DNA of 64,000 nt from Nageia nagi (taxonomy: Eukaryota > Pinophyta). The notes below the pieces were generated by a model. It was not told the DNA's origin and did not search any database. It saw only the letters and a program-made list of their open reading frames with translations. Below, in pieces: positions 36,314 to 46,833 of this stretch. Location: the NCBI GenBank assembly GCA_050084985.1, contig JBITNC010000001.1, positions 78,678,001-78,742,000 on the forward strand, read 5' to 3'. The position numbers and the translations under genes are program-made. Each line of letters begins with the position of its first letter. Within the stretch, counting starts at the first letter, position 1.

Positions 36314-36348
36314 AATACTTAAGGGTATCATTTGATACCTTAAGTATT
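36314..36348. promoter_or_regulatory. 35-bp inverted repeat in the Copia LTR U3 region
   Basis: Two 16-17 base arms around AATACTTAAGGGTATCA and its complement, with one base missing in the right arm. The identical 35 bases occur at 42038-42072, 45019-45053 and, reversed, 54512-54546. It lies about 125-160 bp upstream of the TATA-like box. A role in transcription is inferred. Confidence 0.55.
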
Positions 36349-36473
36349 TAAGTAAATATGATAATGTAACTTGTCCTACACTCTATGTCATGAGCAAGGC
36401 CCTTGGGTAAAAAGATATGCATTTCATGCTTTTGTACATTGGATAAAAGAGTGATCTAAAGAGGGATTTTGGC

Positions 36474-36484
36474 CTATAAATATA
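36474..36484 (+). promoter_or_regulatory. TATA-like box of the Copia LTR
   Basis: CTATAAATATA. It is conserved at 45179-45189 and, reversed, 54376-54386; in the copy at 42198 it reads CTATAAATAAA. It is likely the core promoter of the element. Confidence 0.55.
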
Positions 36485-36756
36485 AGGCTCCTTCTTTGTG
36501 ATCGCACACCAATTTGTGAAGTATAGTTGTGCTAGAGGATACTATTTAGGAGTTGAGATTAGGATGATTGCAAGAGAGTTGTATTTTTTATTGAAGTAAA
36601 GATATAGTTAGTGGATGTACTCCTAGTTGGAGGAACCACTTACATCTTATGTTATCTTTGTGAGATTGCTTTGTGAGTTTGTTAGATGTGTATTGTGAGC
36701 TTTCATGTGATCTTGGGAGTTTAGAGTTGTTCATGTTATAGTTCAATTCTTGCATT

Positions 36757-36768
36757 TGCTATCAGAGC
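36757..36768 (+). other. element C primer-binding site
   Basis: TGCTATCAGAGC, one mismatch from the plant initiator tRNA-Met primer site, two bases after the 5' LTR. Confidence 0.75.
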
Positions 36769-39557
36769 TCCTTGGAAGCTCCTCTTCACATCCTTGGTGT
36801 GGAAACTCTTCTTCTTGGTGTGGAAGCTCTTCTTCAATATCTTGATGATCTTGATTCCTCATACTAAATTTCATTGTTGAGGTAAAACTCAAGAGAAAGT
36901 ATAAATTCCATCCTTATTGCTTATATTTTAACATTATTGCATTATGCTACTAACATATTATTTGTTATCTGTTAGTTTTTTTTTTTTAAAAAAAAGGGGC
37001 AAAATATCACTAATAAAATTGCAAAATGATATAATTTTTTTGTTAACCTCTTATGTTACTTGCAATTGTTTTTTCAAAATTGCTACAATTTTTAAGGGTT
37101 AGTATACAAAATTTGTGTAATATTACCAAAAAAAGGCTTTTTTTTAGAGTTTTTTTTTTATCTACTCAAATAAAAAAAGGGCCAACATTTATTTATTACA
37201 TTTTTTTATTTGAAATACAAATATTCTATATACAATTAAAAAAAATTTTGCAATTTTAAAAATGAAATTTTTTTTCTCAAAAAAAAAAAAATTTACATAT
37301 TGGGGGATTTTTTTTTGGAATTTAATAAAAATTTAGGGGGACCATTTTTTTATCATATTTAAAAAAAAAATCAAAAGTTAGGGGGCTCAACTAGCTACAA
37401 CCAAGCCCTAACACCACCCTTTGCAGCCTATCACCCTCATGACTTGCTGCCTTCCCTTCATAGCCCTCCTCCATGCCTCCCAGCTGCCTTCCCTTCATGG
37501 CCCTCCTCCATGCTTTCCTTCTAGATGCCTTCCCTCCATGGCCCTCCACCATGCCTCCTAGCCACCTTCCCTTTGTGGACCTCCTCCATGCCTCTCGGTT
37601 GCCTTCATGTTGCATGATCTTGTTTATGTATTCAGTTTTTTCCCTTTATTCTATGCTCCTACACAAGCAACATTTTCTCCTTCTTGGAAGGGAAGGGCAG
37701 CCATCATTTTTTTACCTAAAATCATTTTTTATTACTTTTAATACTTAAGGTAAAAGTAGCATTAACTATGCATGGGTCTCCTTCTTTTCATTTAATACTT
37801 GCAAGCTCTCTAGAAGCAAATGTATACTTCTTTGGTAGGCATTTTTTTCTTTGCTTACAAGCCATCTCTTTTATGCACCTATACTCCAAATTTAATGCAT
37901 TATCATGATTACATTACTTTAGATTAAATATATGCATCATTACTCTTACAAGCTATACCACCTTTTTTTGGAAAAATGTGGCACATGAAGCTAATCATTT
38001 TTAGGAGTATAATTTTATTATTAATAAATATTTCTAAGTATGGTAATTTACTTAGATAAAATTATAAACTTGACACTTTAAGGTAATTTATTACCTAAGT
38101 ATCTTTTGTTTTTATGTTTCCTAAAGGGAGAAATGCCATTTTATTAGGAAAAATGAAGAATTGTTAGCATGCAATGTTTTTTTCCTACTCAAAATTGCTA
38201 AGGTAAATTAGTATGCTATCTTTAAGGGATAAATATTTAAGTCAAAGAAGAGGGAAATTTATATAAATTCTTGCTTAAAATTTATCTATTTATACTAAAT
38301 CCTTTTTACTTTAATAATGCATACTTCTCATGTTAAGATAAATGGTGCATGCTTAGAACTTCATTTTTTTTAAGTTAATGATGCAAGCTTAGAACTTAAA
38401 TTTTTAAATTGAAATAATGCATGCTTATTACATAAGTTATGATGTTTTTTACTTTATTATGCAAGTTATGGGAATGATGCATGGTATATTTGATGGAATA
38501 TCTTCAAATTATGGAAATAATGCATGTTTATGCTTGAGTATTTAGTTTATGCTTAAGTATTTATTCCTTATGAAAAGTTAATAAATAAACTTGTGCAAAT
38601 TATAGAAATAATGCATATATTTTTTAAAGTTATTAATAGTGCATATTTATTACTTAAGTTATGGAATGATGCATATTTATAACTTGAATCATTATTGCCT
38701 CATTTTTTTTGCAAAGTATAGAATGGACTTGTGTAAAAATATGGAATGATGTAAAGATGTCCTTTAGGGTTGGTAAGCAAAACCCATTAGACACTAAAAT
38801 TTCAAATTTAAATAGATGATGTTTTAGTTACGATCTTTACTTCATGTTTCATTTTTTTCTTTATTTGCTTATGCAAATAAAAATAAAAATATTAAAATGA
38901 GCAACCCCCTAAAATAAATACATCCACACGTACATTTCACAACATAACTTGTTTGAGGAGCCATGAGGTGAGGATAGGCAAACTGGAGCTTTTAAGTTTG
39001 ATGACCTAAGTGGTAAAAATTCTATACTTCTCAATTGCCCCTAAGTCCTCTATTGGTATGAACATAACTCTAATAGGTAGATAGGTATGTGTGTAGTGAT
39101 ACCATATATCCACACATCCATTTAGGGATTATCCTAATAAACTACAAGGACCATGTGAAATTTAATCAAGATTAATAATTTGGTTGATCCAATAAACATT
39201 ATAACCTTGGAAAATAGCTAGTACTTCTCCCTATGAGAGTATATTTCTACCTAAGGGGAACTAGTTGAGGATTGGTAGGACTTGGGCTCCTCTTTTGTGA
39301 GCATCTAGGTGAAGGCCTAATTTTAGACAAGAAAACAAACCTCAACAATGTCACTTTACATATACAATTCTTAAGATGAGAAATGTATTTGGGTACATGG
39401 GTTATTATTTAAGTTGTGAAACATTTGTACTTGTGAATCAAATAAAGCATGTCTTTAGTGTTAAATATAATATGTATTATTTACTTGGTTAAAACTTATA
39501 ATTTAATATTATTTATTAAACCACATGTTTATTATTTTTCACATTCTTATATAGCAA
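36769..39557 (+). other. long non-coding leader of element C
   Basis: 2.8 kb without a protein gene, long for a Copia leader, so part of it may be inserted sequence. It holds homopolymer-rich DNA at 36975-37390 (runs of A, T and G), a 37-bp GC-rich minisatellite (37450-37615), and from about 38330 to 38700 a loose repetition of 'aataatgcatgctta'-like blocks. Confidence 0.5.
37450..37615. repeat. 37-bp GC-rich minisatellite
   Basis: Units starting with 'ccttcccttcatggccctcc' begin at 37450, 37487, 37528, 37565 and (partial) 37602, giving spacings of 37, 41, 37 and 37 bp. It is far richer in G+C than its surroundings. Frames are open across it on both strands (37391-37615 minus, 37473-37748 plus), but since 37 is not a multiple of three and the peptides are repetitive, these are probably not genes. 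Confidence 0.75.
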
Positions 39558-40570
39558 ATGAGAGAATCTTTTTTACCCAAACACATTCTTGATGGTTCCA
39601 ACTTTGGGATTTGAAAACCATGGATGAAAGCTAAATTGTAGGCATGGAAGCTTTGACAAATAATGAATGAAAACTTTGTATCTCCTTTAGATGAGAAGGC
39701 ACTAGAGGCTTACAACATGAAGAATGAATTAGCAACCTCTATGATTTATCATGTAGTTTTAGATGATGTGCTCCTAATGATTTTCTCTTCAACCCTAGCA
39801 AATGAAGCTTGGGATAAGCTTAACCAAATCTACCTTAGTTTAAAATTTTCAAGAAGGTTTATTATTCTCCAAAATTTGCTTCAATATCATCAAGAGGAAA
39901 ATGAAAATGTTGCCATCTACTTGAACAAAATCATTAACCTAAGGACCCAACTTGTTGCTTGTGGGTGCAATTGGATCAATGATGAGTTCATGGTCTTCAT
40001 CATTCTTCAAATCCTTTCTTCAAAGTTTGAAAACTTTCTAAAAATTATGGAAATAAGGTTTAATGATGAAGAATTATTCTCCCTTAAGAACCTTTTTAAG
40101 CACTTTTTGAATCATGAGAAAACCCTTAACAATAAGGTGTTATTTCTTCTTCAAAGGATAATAACATTACTCTTGGAGCAACCAAAACTCCTTTAAAGAA
40201 GAAGTTAAACCATAAAAAAAAATCTTATTCTTCTTCTAAAATGTTTGAAAAAAGAGGTAATGGCTACATCAACAACAAGAATAATGGCAACAAAATTAAT
40301 AACAACAACAATAGGAACAATGGGAACAAAAATCACTTCAAGCAAAGAGATAGAAATGTAAAAGCAAACATTTCTTATCCTAAGAAAAATTTTGATGGTA
40401 ATTGTAACTATTGTGGCATCCAAGGTCACAAAGAAGTTTATTACTACAAAAATAAAAGAGATAAAAAGTTTAAAGGTAATGAAAATGTAAAGAACTATAA
40501 AGAAAAGAAGAATATTTATGATGGTTTTTACTATGATGCTCTACTCCATGTCTCATTCTTTTTTGTCTAA
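39558..40570 (+). pseudogene. element C gag, degenerate
   Basis: From an ATG at 39558 the frame reads 'LDGSNFGI', a stop at a Trp position, then 'KPWMKAKL', the Copia Gag opening. After two more stops an uninterrupted 177-codon stretch follows (39663-40196). It includes 'EAWDKLNQIYL' and 'YLNKIINLRTQLVACG', as in the UBN2-type Gag domain. After a frameshift, an Asn/Lys-rich stretch leads to the zinc knuckle 'CNYCGIQGHKEVYYY' (about 40400-40445), in which the final Cys is Tyr. The protein packages element RNA. Stops, a frameshift and the damaged knuckle make it inactive. Confidence 0.85.
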
Positions 40571-40830
40571 ATGGATTGTTGACTCTGGTTGCACTAATCA
40601 CCTATGCTTTGAAAAGAAAAAGTTTGAATACTTTTACAAGTATAGAAAAGACATGGTTATGATAGGTGATAACTCCACCCTTGAAGTCCAAGGAATTGAA
40701 AGTGTGTTGATTCATGAAAAGGTTCTTGAAAATGTTGTCTATGTTCTTAAATTAAGGATGAACCTTCTCTTTGTGATCCAAGTTACTAGAAAAGGATACT
40801 CTTTTGAGTTTGACTCTCAATACTAGTGCA
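40518..40830 (+). pseudogene. element C aspartic protease, degenerate
   Basis: The open frame 40518-40826 contains 'KWIVDSGCTNHLCFEKKKF', the Copia protease active site (Asp-Ser-Gly) in its usual context. 'GIESVLIHEKVLENVVYV' and 'MNLLFVIQVTRKGYSFEF' follow, the typical run up to the pre-integrase region. It overlaps the end of the gag frame by 53 bases in a different frame, consistent with a past frameshift. The catalytic Asp is intact; the frame stops at 40824. Confidence 0.85.
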
Positions 40831-41976
40831 TTAAGAAAGGACTTGCCACTTTGGTTAAAGAATATATAAAAGATAACCTTTACATTATGGATCAAGTTTC
40901 ATCAAAGATGTTTCTTACTTCTAGTGTGTATTTTAAAGGCAATGTTTGCACCATCATTTATGTCACCTTAACCATAAGAGTATTCAAGTCATGATAAACC
41001 CAGAACTTGTGGAAGGTTTGCTTCAATTTCTCCTTTGATTGGTCTATGCGAGAAGTGTATTCTTGACAAGATCCATAAAAAAAAGTTTGAAAAAGATAAG
41101 GCAACAAGAGCATCTGAACCTCTTCAACTTGTGTATTTAAATTTGATGCATCTATTTTAGACTAAGTCACTTGGAGGAGCATCTTACATCTTAACCTTTA
41201 TTAATGAATTTAGTAGGATGACCTTTGGGTATCTACATGAGTACAAAGATCAAACCTTTGAGACTTTTAAAGTTTTTAAGGCCTTTGTTGAGAATTAAAC
41301 TAATATTAAAATCAAGATGTTAAGATTAGATAATGGAGGAGAATATAATAGCAATGAGTTCAATAACTATTGTGCTAAGTATGGAATCAAGAGGTAGTTT
41401 ATGATTCCTTACACTCTTTAGCAAAATGGTGTTATCAAAAGCAAAATAGAATAATTATGGAAATGGATAGATGTATGTTAGGTAATCTTTCTAAATTCTT
41501 ATGGGGTGAAGCTATGAGCATTGCTATTTACACCTTGAATAGGTGTCACACAAAAGCCATTTAGAGTAAAACTCCTTTTGAGGCATGGTTAGGAAGAAAA
41601 CCTAACATTATTCACCTCAAGATGTTTGGTTGTGAAGCAATCTTCTACATTGTTGCTAAGAAAAGGAAGAAGTTGGATAAAAGAGCTAAAAAATACATCT
41701 TTATAGGTTATGATAGTAGCACAGAGGCTACAGGCTCTACTTTCCATCGTATAAAGTAGTGTTCATTTCAAGGGATGTAAAGTTCATTGAACTTCTTGAA
41801 GAATCTACTTCTAAAGAGGATGTTGATGATTCAAAAGACTCTTCAGTTGCATCTAGCTAGTTAGATATTAATGTAGATAAGTCACCTCAAGTAAACTCTT
41901 AAACTCAAAGGGTAACAAGAAGCATGACATTGAATAAATCCTTATTTACTAAAATTGAAAACAAACATGAGCCCTT
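40831..41976 (+). pseudogene. element C integrase, degenerate
   Basis: The pre-integrase zinc region is decayed (about 40960-41070). The core reads 'LVYLNLMHLF', stop, 'TKSLGGASYILTFI' (from about 41127): the first catalytic Asp position has become Asn. 'MLRLDNGGEYNSNEFNNY' (41320-41372) keeps the second Asp. 'LXQNGVIKSK' at about 41418-41445 has lost the final Glu. Later text 'TPFEAWLGRKPNIIHLKMFG' is well kept. After about 41870 only a hinge region remains before the solo LTR. Inactive. Confidence 0.85.
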
Positions 41977-42482
41977 TGTTGGAATGTATAATGCATTATT
42001 GTAAAGGTTTGTATTAAATCTTCTATATAAATTTACTAATACTTAAGGGTATCATTTGATACCTTAAGTATTTAAGTGAATATAATAATGTAACTTGTCC
42101 TACACTCTATGTCATGAGCATGCCCTTTGGGTAAAAGGATGTGCATGTCATGCTTTCATACATTGGATAAAAGGGTGATCCAAAGAGGGATTTTAGCCTA
42201 TAAATAAAAGGGTCCCTGTTTGTGATTACACACCAATTATGGAATAAATTTATGCTATAGGATAGAAGTGTAGGAGTTGAGATTAGGAGGATTGTAAGAG
42301 AGTTGTATTTGTGATTGAAGTAAAGATCTAGTTAGTGGATGTACTCCTAGTTGGAGGAACCACTTTACATCTTGAGTTAGTTTGTGAGATTATATTATTT
42401 ATGACATTATTAGATGTGAATTGAGAGATTTCATGTGATCTTGGTAGTTTAGGATTATTCTTATTATATTTCAATTGTCTCA
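41977..42482 (+). mobile_element. solo LTR D inside element C
   Basis: A third same-orientation copy of the element C LTR (TGTTGGAATG...TTGTCTCA, 506 bp), flanked by CCCTT (41972-41976) and CCCTC (42483-42487), a 5-bp target duplication with one transition. It lies between integrase and RT text. It carries the same 35-bp inverted repeat (42038-42072) and TATA-like box. It is the product of a separate insertion followed by LTR-LTR recombination, not part of C's own ends. Confidence 0.88.
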
Positions 42483-42487
42483 CCCTC

Positions 42488-43270
42488 AACCTTCAAAGAA
42501 GCTTCAAAGTATAAATGTTGAATGGAAGCCTTGAAAGTGGAGTATGAGGCACTTATGAAAAATAAAACTTGGGACTTGATTCCTTATCCCAATGAGAAGA
42601 ATGTGATTGGCAATAAGTGGATCTACAAGGTCAAGTTCAATTTAGTTAGAGATATTAAGAAATACAAGGCAAGGTTAGTAGCTAAAGGTTTTGCTTAGAA
42701 ATATGGTGTAGATTATGAGGAAATCTTTTCTCTCATGGCAAAGATACCTACTATGAGAGTTATCCTTACACTTTTTACAACTCAAAGATAGAATATTTTT
42801 CAACTTGATGTCAATATTTCATTTTTCAATGGTGATTTAGATGTGAAAATCTTCATAAATCAACTAAAAGTATTTATTATGGAAGGAAAAGAGTTCTTTA
42901 TGTGCAAGCTAAAGAAGTCATTGTATGGACTTAAGTAAGCACCTTGATCCTAGATCAGAAAGATTTTAGGGTACCTTACAAACATTGGATTCTTCAAGTG
43001 TTTTTTTGACTCTGATCTATATGTGCTCAATCAAGAAAAATACATGGTCTTGATTCTTCTTTATGTGGATGATATTTTTGATTACTAATAACAATGATGA
43101 AATCATTCAAGAATGCATATATAAACTTAAAGCAATGTTTGAAATTATTGATCTTGGTCTCTTGCACTACTATCTTGGAATGCAAGTGTATTAATACAAG
43201 GATTGTACTTATCTCAATCAATCTAAGTATATATTAGACATATTGCATAAGTTTGGAATGGAGGAGTGCA
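42488..43270 (+). pseudogene. element C reverse transcriptase, degenerate
   Basis: Starts with 'YEALMKNKTWDLIPYP' and 'GNKWIYKVKFN', the N-terminal Copia RT blocks. 'KARLVAKGFA', stop, 'KYGVDYEEIFS' and 'IFQLDVNISFFNGDL' (first catalytic Asp) follow, then 'KKSLYGLK'. Directly after this come three stops in six codons (TAA 42936, TGA 42945, TAG 42951), all at invariant positions where one transition explains them. 'LILLYVDDIF' (43051-43080) retains both aspartates, and then a frameshift occurs. The enzyme would copy RNA into DNA in the particle. Confidence 0.88.
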
Positions 43271-44028
43271 AATATGTTGCAATCATAGTCTTTCTTAGAA
43301 TAACTATTTCTCTGAGCTCCAACTGTCAATTAGCTGAGGCTATAGTTTACAAGTAATTAATTAGTATCCTTTTGTATTTAACTATATGCAAGCTAGATAT
43401 TACCTTTATGATGAATCTGATGGCATGATTCATGCAAAAACTATATGTTTTGCACCTCAATATTGTTAACCAAATCTTGAGGTATATTGCAAGGACTAAG
43501 GATCTTGCTCTCAAGTATTCTAAGTTACCTTCATTTGTTCTCTCTAGATTCTTAGATTCTAACTATGAGGGAGATAGATATGATAGGAAATCAACCTCTA
43601 TGTATGTGTTTAGCATTGGTTTAGGTGCTATCTCTTGGGCTTCCAAGAAGCAACCTACTATTTCTCTTTCCACCATAGAAGTTGAATATCATGCCATGTC
43701 TGTTGCAGCTTAGGAAGCCACTTGTTTAAGACATCTTTTGAAACAAATTGGGTATGAGCAAGGTGGATCATCTTTGATCTCTTTAGATAATCAGTTGGCT
43801 ATTTCTTTGGCTAAGAATCTAGTGTTCTATTAGAGAACAAAACATATAGAAATTCATGCCCATTTTATTAGAAAGAAGGTTCTTGATGGCATCATACACC
43901 TAGAGTATTGTCCATCCACCTTGAAATTCATTAATTTGTTCACCAATCCCCTCCTAAAAGCTTAGTTCTATAAGCTAAGGGATGCTATAGGGTTGGTGAA
44001 GTTTCCCTTAAGGGGAAGTGAAGTTTGA
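43271..44028 (+). pseudogene. element C RNase H, degenerate
   Basis: Pieces in order: 'LTICKLDITFMMNLMA'; the open frame 43432-43713 with 'ILRYIARTKDLALKYS', 'LDSNYEGDRYDRKSTSMYVF', 'GAISWASKKQPTISLSTIEVEY'; then after a stop 'EATCLRHLLKQIGYEQGG', 'LAKNLVFY', stop, 'RTKHIEIHAHFIRKK', and a final TGA at 44026. These are the usual Copia RNase H blocks, with the acidic residues mostly present. The enzyme degrades RNA in the hybrid. Stops at 43711, 43831 and 43963 break it. Confidence 0.85.
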
Positions 44029-44948
44029 ATTCTTATATTGAATTCATTTTTGTGATGACAACTTCACCTCTAAGAAGAATTTGTGCTATATAGTGTTGAT
44101 TTTCTTATACACCTTCATGGTAAGTTCACTCTATGTGAGAAACTTGTACAAATTTTTAAAGCAAAAGATTGGCCAATCTAGCACTGTTTAGTTATCCATG
44201 TGTGAAAAACTCTTATGTGTCTTTTGGTATTATTTAGTTATCCATATGTGAGTAACTCATATATGCATTCTCTATTTTTAATCAATCTAACACTATTCAG
44301 TTATCCATGTGTGAGGAACTCTTATGTGTATTTTGGCACTATTCAGTTATCCTTATGTGAGGAACTCATATGTGCATGCTCTATTTTTGATCAATCTAGC
44401 ACTATTCAATTATCCATGTGTGAAGAACTCTTATGTGTATTTTGGCACTATTTAGTTATCCATATGAGAGGAACTCGTATGTGCATGCTCTATTTTGTAA
44501 TGATAATCAACACATGTTTTATATATAGTAGGTGACTATAAGTTTTTGGTATGGCATCTTTGTGATGACTTATAGTGCACCATTAATTAGTTCATGATGG
44601 CATTTGTGTGATTCATCTATCCTTGATGAGATGAATATATTGCATCTAACTAATATTATTATTTGAGCCACTTATGACTTGCAGGTTCCTTTGAGATTGC
44701 AGGTTACTCACCTTAGGTATGCAGGGTCTTGAAGACTCTTCATGACTTTCAGTTGGATGACTACTTCATGTACATTGAAACCAGTTGTGATTAATGATTG
44801 TATTTGAAAACATAATGAGTTTCAAACTAGATCTTTCTTACTTCACAAATATATAAAAAAATTTCATCTCTATTGTATCTATTTGGAGGAGAACTCTCTT
44901 ATTTTCTCCTTTTCTTCTCTCTTATTCACTCTATCCCAATATTACATT
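44029..44948 (+). other. element C 3' untranslated region
   Basis: Between the RNase H stop and the polypurine tract. Contains a regular 109-bp tandem array (44182-44518). The remaining sequence shows no gene; the open frame 44215-44535 is a by-product of the repeats. Confidence 0.6.
44182..44518 (+). repeat. 109-bp higher-order tandem repeat in element C 3' region
   Basis: The core 'gttatccatgtgtgaggaac' (some changes) starts at 44191, 44237, 44300, 44346, 44409 and 44455. Spacings alternate exactly 46, 63, 46, 63, 46. Pairs of a 46-bp and a 63-bp unit thus form a 109-bp dimer present three times. Confidence 0.85.
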
Positions 44949-44957
44949 AAAAGGGAG
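44949..44957 (+). other. element C polypurine tract
   Basis: AAAAGGGAG immediately before the 3' LTR. Confidence 0.75.
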
Positions 44958-45459
44958 TTTTGAAATGTATAATACATTATTGTAAAGGTTTTGTAATAAT
45001 CTTCTATGTAAATTCACTAATACTTAAGGGTATCATTTGATACCTTAAGTATTTAAGTGAATATGATAATGTAACTTGTCCTACACTCCATGTCATGAGC
45101 ATGCCCCTTGGGTAAAAGAACGTGCATGTCATGCTTTTGTACATTAGATAAAAGGGTGATCCAAAGAGGAATTTTGGCCTATAAATATAAAGCTCTCTCT
45201 TTGTCATTACACACCAATTTATGGAGTAAAGTTTTTCTAGAGGATAGTGTTTAGGAGTTGAGATTAGGAGGATTGTAAGAGAGTTGTATTTGTGATTGAA
45301 GTAAAGATATAGTTAGTGGATGTAGTTCTAGTTGGAAGAACCACTTACATCTTGTGTTATCTTTGTGAGATTGCTTTGTGAGTTTACTAGATGTGTATTA
45401 TGAGCTTTTATGTGATCTTGGAAGTTTAAATTTATTTATATTATAGTTCAATTCTTTCA
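44958..45459 (+). mobile_element. element C 3' LTR
   Basis: TTTTGAAATG (first bases changed from TGTTGGAATG) to TTCTTTCA, 502 bp, the same length as the 5' LTR. Followed by AATAG (45460-45464), the right target duplication. Confidence 0.9.
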
Positions 45460-45464
45460 AATAG

Positions 45465-46059
45465 ATCATCTCAACATCACAATAAGCCCAAGGAGGAGCC
45501 TTAGTACTAAACTTGTTACCTATAAAGGTGGAGGGATTTTGCATGATCAAAGATATGACATGATATAACATTATCTCTAATCTTTGATAGGTGGAAATAT
45601 ACTTGTATCATTCTTGACCAAAATTTCTTAATACCACCTATTATTTTTAGATTTTTTTATACTCTAAGCTTTGCATTCCTATGATCTTTCATCTATTTGT
45701 GAGTGATATTTCATGCATAAAAGGTGAGGTAATGGTATCAAGAAAAAGGGTGAGGCATTTTGAAATGGTGACTAGGTAACACCATTGGGTTCCTAATGCT
45801 GATGCTAGGTTGAGGTTAGATTTGTGACTCTATTATTCAAAAAATCTCATCAATCATCATCTTTTGATTAGATATTATCTTCATTCATCATCATGGGTAA
45901 AGTATAAGTTTTTATCTTTTGTAAATCTAATTTTTATAGATCAACCTTAATTAGTTCATTATCATCTTTCAAGTCATCATTTTTTTATTATTTCATAGTT
46001 AATTGATTAAATTAAATATTTTGTAAATAACCCTAATTATTATTATTTCAATTATAACA
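45465..46059 (+). mobile_element. element B 3' LTR, second segment
   Basis: Resumes the 5' LTR sequence exactly where the first segment breaks off ('catctcaacatcacaataag' against 'ttggcttgacatcacaataag') and ends ATTATAACA. Confidence 0.85.
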
Positions 46060-46113
46060 TGTTCTATAGAGATTGTTGATTCCAATATTTTAGTAATAGA
46101 GCTTCTTGGTGAG
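46060..46113. other. 54-bp spacer between elements B and E
   Basis: Unique sequence between the end of B and the start of E. Its last five bases GTGAG are the left target duplication of E. It continues, across E, at 55335. Confidence 0.7.
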
Positions 46114-46833
46114 TGTTATAACAAAAATAATAATTGTTAAGGTTATTTACAAAATAATTAAATTCTTTGACTAACTATAAAAAGCATGAAATTGATGACA
46201 TGAAATATGATAAAGACCTACCTAAACTTGACCTATCAAAACTAGATTAATGGAAGATACAAACTTGTAATTTACCTATGATGAAAAATGAAGGTGAAAT
46301 TTGATCAAAAGAGGATGAATAACAAGCTTCATTGAAATATGAGCCACCAATCTGATCTTAACCAATGAAGGTGGAAAAAACCTAGCGATGGTGTCCAGTT
46401 ACCATTTTAGAATACCTTTCCCTTTTGCTTGATATCATCATCCCATTTTCAATTCATCAAATCTCAATCATAAAGAGATGAAATATCTTAAGAATGTAGA
46501 GCTTAGAGTATAACAATATCTAGAGATGATAGGTGGAATTTGGAAATATCAATCAAGATTCACACATGTATATTGCCACCTATTAAGTATAAGGGATTAT
46601 GTCATGTCATATTTTTTATCATGCACAACCTCTCCACCTTTATAGGTAAAAGGTTTAGTGCTAAGGCTCCTCCTTAGGCTTATTGTGATGTCAATCTGAT
46701 TTATTACCATAAAACATAAAAGTAAATGAAGGTGCACATGAAAAAGAGCATTTATTTAATAAATTAAATAAATTATTTCAAATATGTAAAAAGATATTTT
46801 AATTAAATCAAAATTTCTTTTTAGTTGTTAACA
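46114..46833 (-). mobile_element. element E 3' LTR
   Basis: On the plus strand it runs TGTTATAACA...TTGTTAACA, the reverse complement of the B LTR pattern. The polypurine tract that should follow (46834-46860) is eroded. Confidence 0.85.

Larger units (their letters stand above)
36253..36754 (+). mobile_element. element C 5' LTR
   Basis: TGTTGGAATG...TTCTTGCA. It contains a 35-bp imperfect palindrome (36314-36348) and a TATA-like CTATAAATATA (36474-36484), both found in the other copies of this LTR. Confidence 0.9.
36253..45459 (+). mobile_element. element C: Ty1/Copia retrotransposon nested in element B
   Basis: LTRs of 502 bp each (36253-36754 and 44958-45459), primer site at 36757-36768, polypurine tract at 44949-44957, and flanking duplication AATGG / AATAG with one transition. 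Interior order is gag, protease, integrase, RT, RNase H, which is the Copia order. It lies within the 3' LTR of B and carries a solo LTR of its own family (41977-42482) between integrase and RT. Its LTRs resemble each other more than those of B do, in line with a later insertion. All domains contain stops. Confidence 0.92.
27445..46059 (+). mobile_element. element B: Tat-lineage Gypsy retrotransposon, interrupted by element C
   Basis: Its 5' LTR is 27445-28172 (728 bp). Its 3' LTR is split as 36120-36252 and 45465-46059, which also sums to 728 bp once element C and its target duplication are removed. Interior order is gag, protease, RT, first RNase H, second RNase H, integrase, 3' region with hairpins, polypurine tract. 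A foreign solo LTR (30715-31469) sits in the protease-RT linker. LTR divergence by eye is high, roughly one difference in five in places, so it is old. No clear target duplication is left: CATTT before, TGTTC after. Confidence 0.9.

Noticed and set aside
37391-37748. Overlapping open frames on both strands with repetitive Pro/Leu- or Gly/Arg-rich peptides.
   Set aside because: They arise from the GC-rich 37-bp minisatellite, which lacks stop codons by composition; unit length is not a multiple of three.
44215-44535. 106-codon open frame after the Copia RNase H, at first sight an envelope-like ORF.
   Set aside because: It is created by the 109-bp tandem repeat, and the peptide merely repeats.
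27440-46064. Target-site duplication for element B.
   Set aside because: CATTT and TGTTC do not match even allowing transitions.
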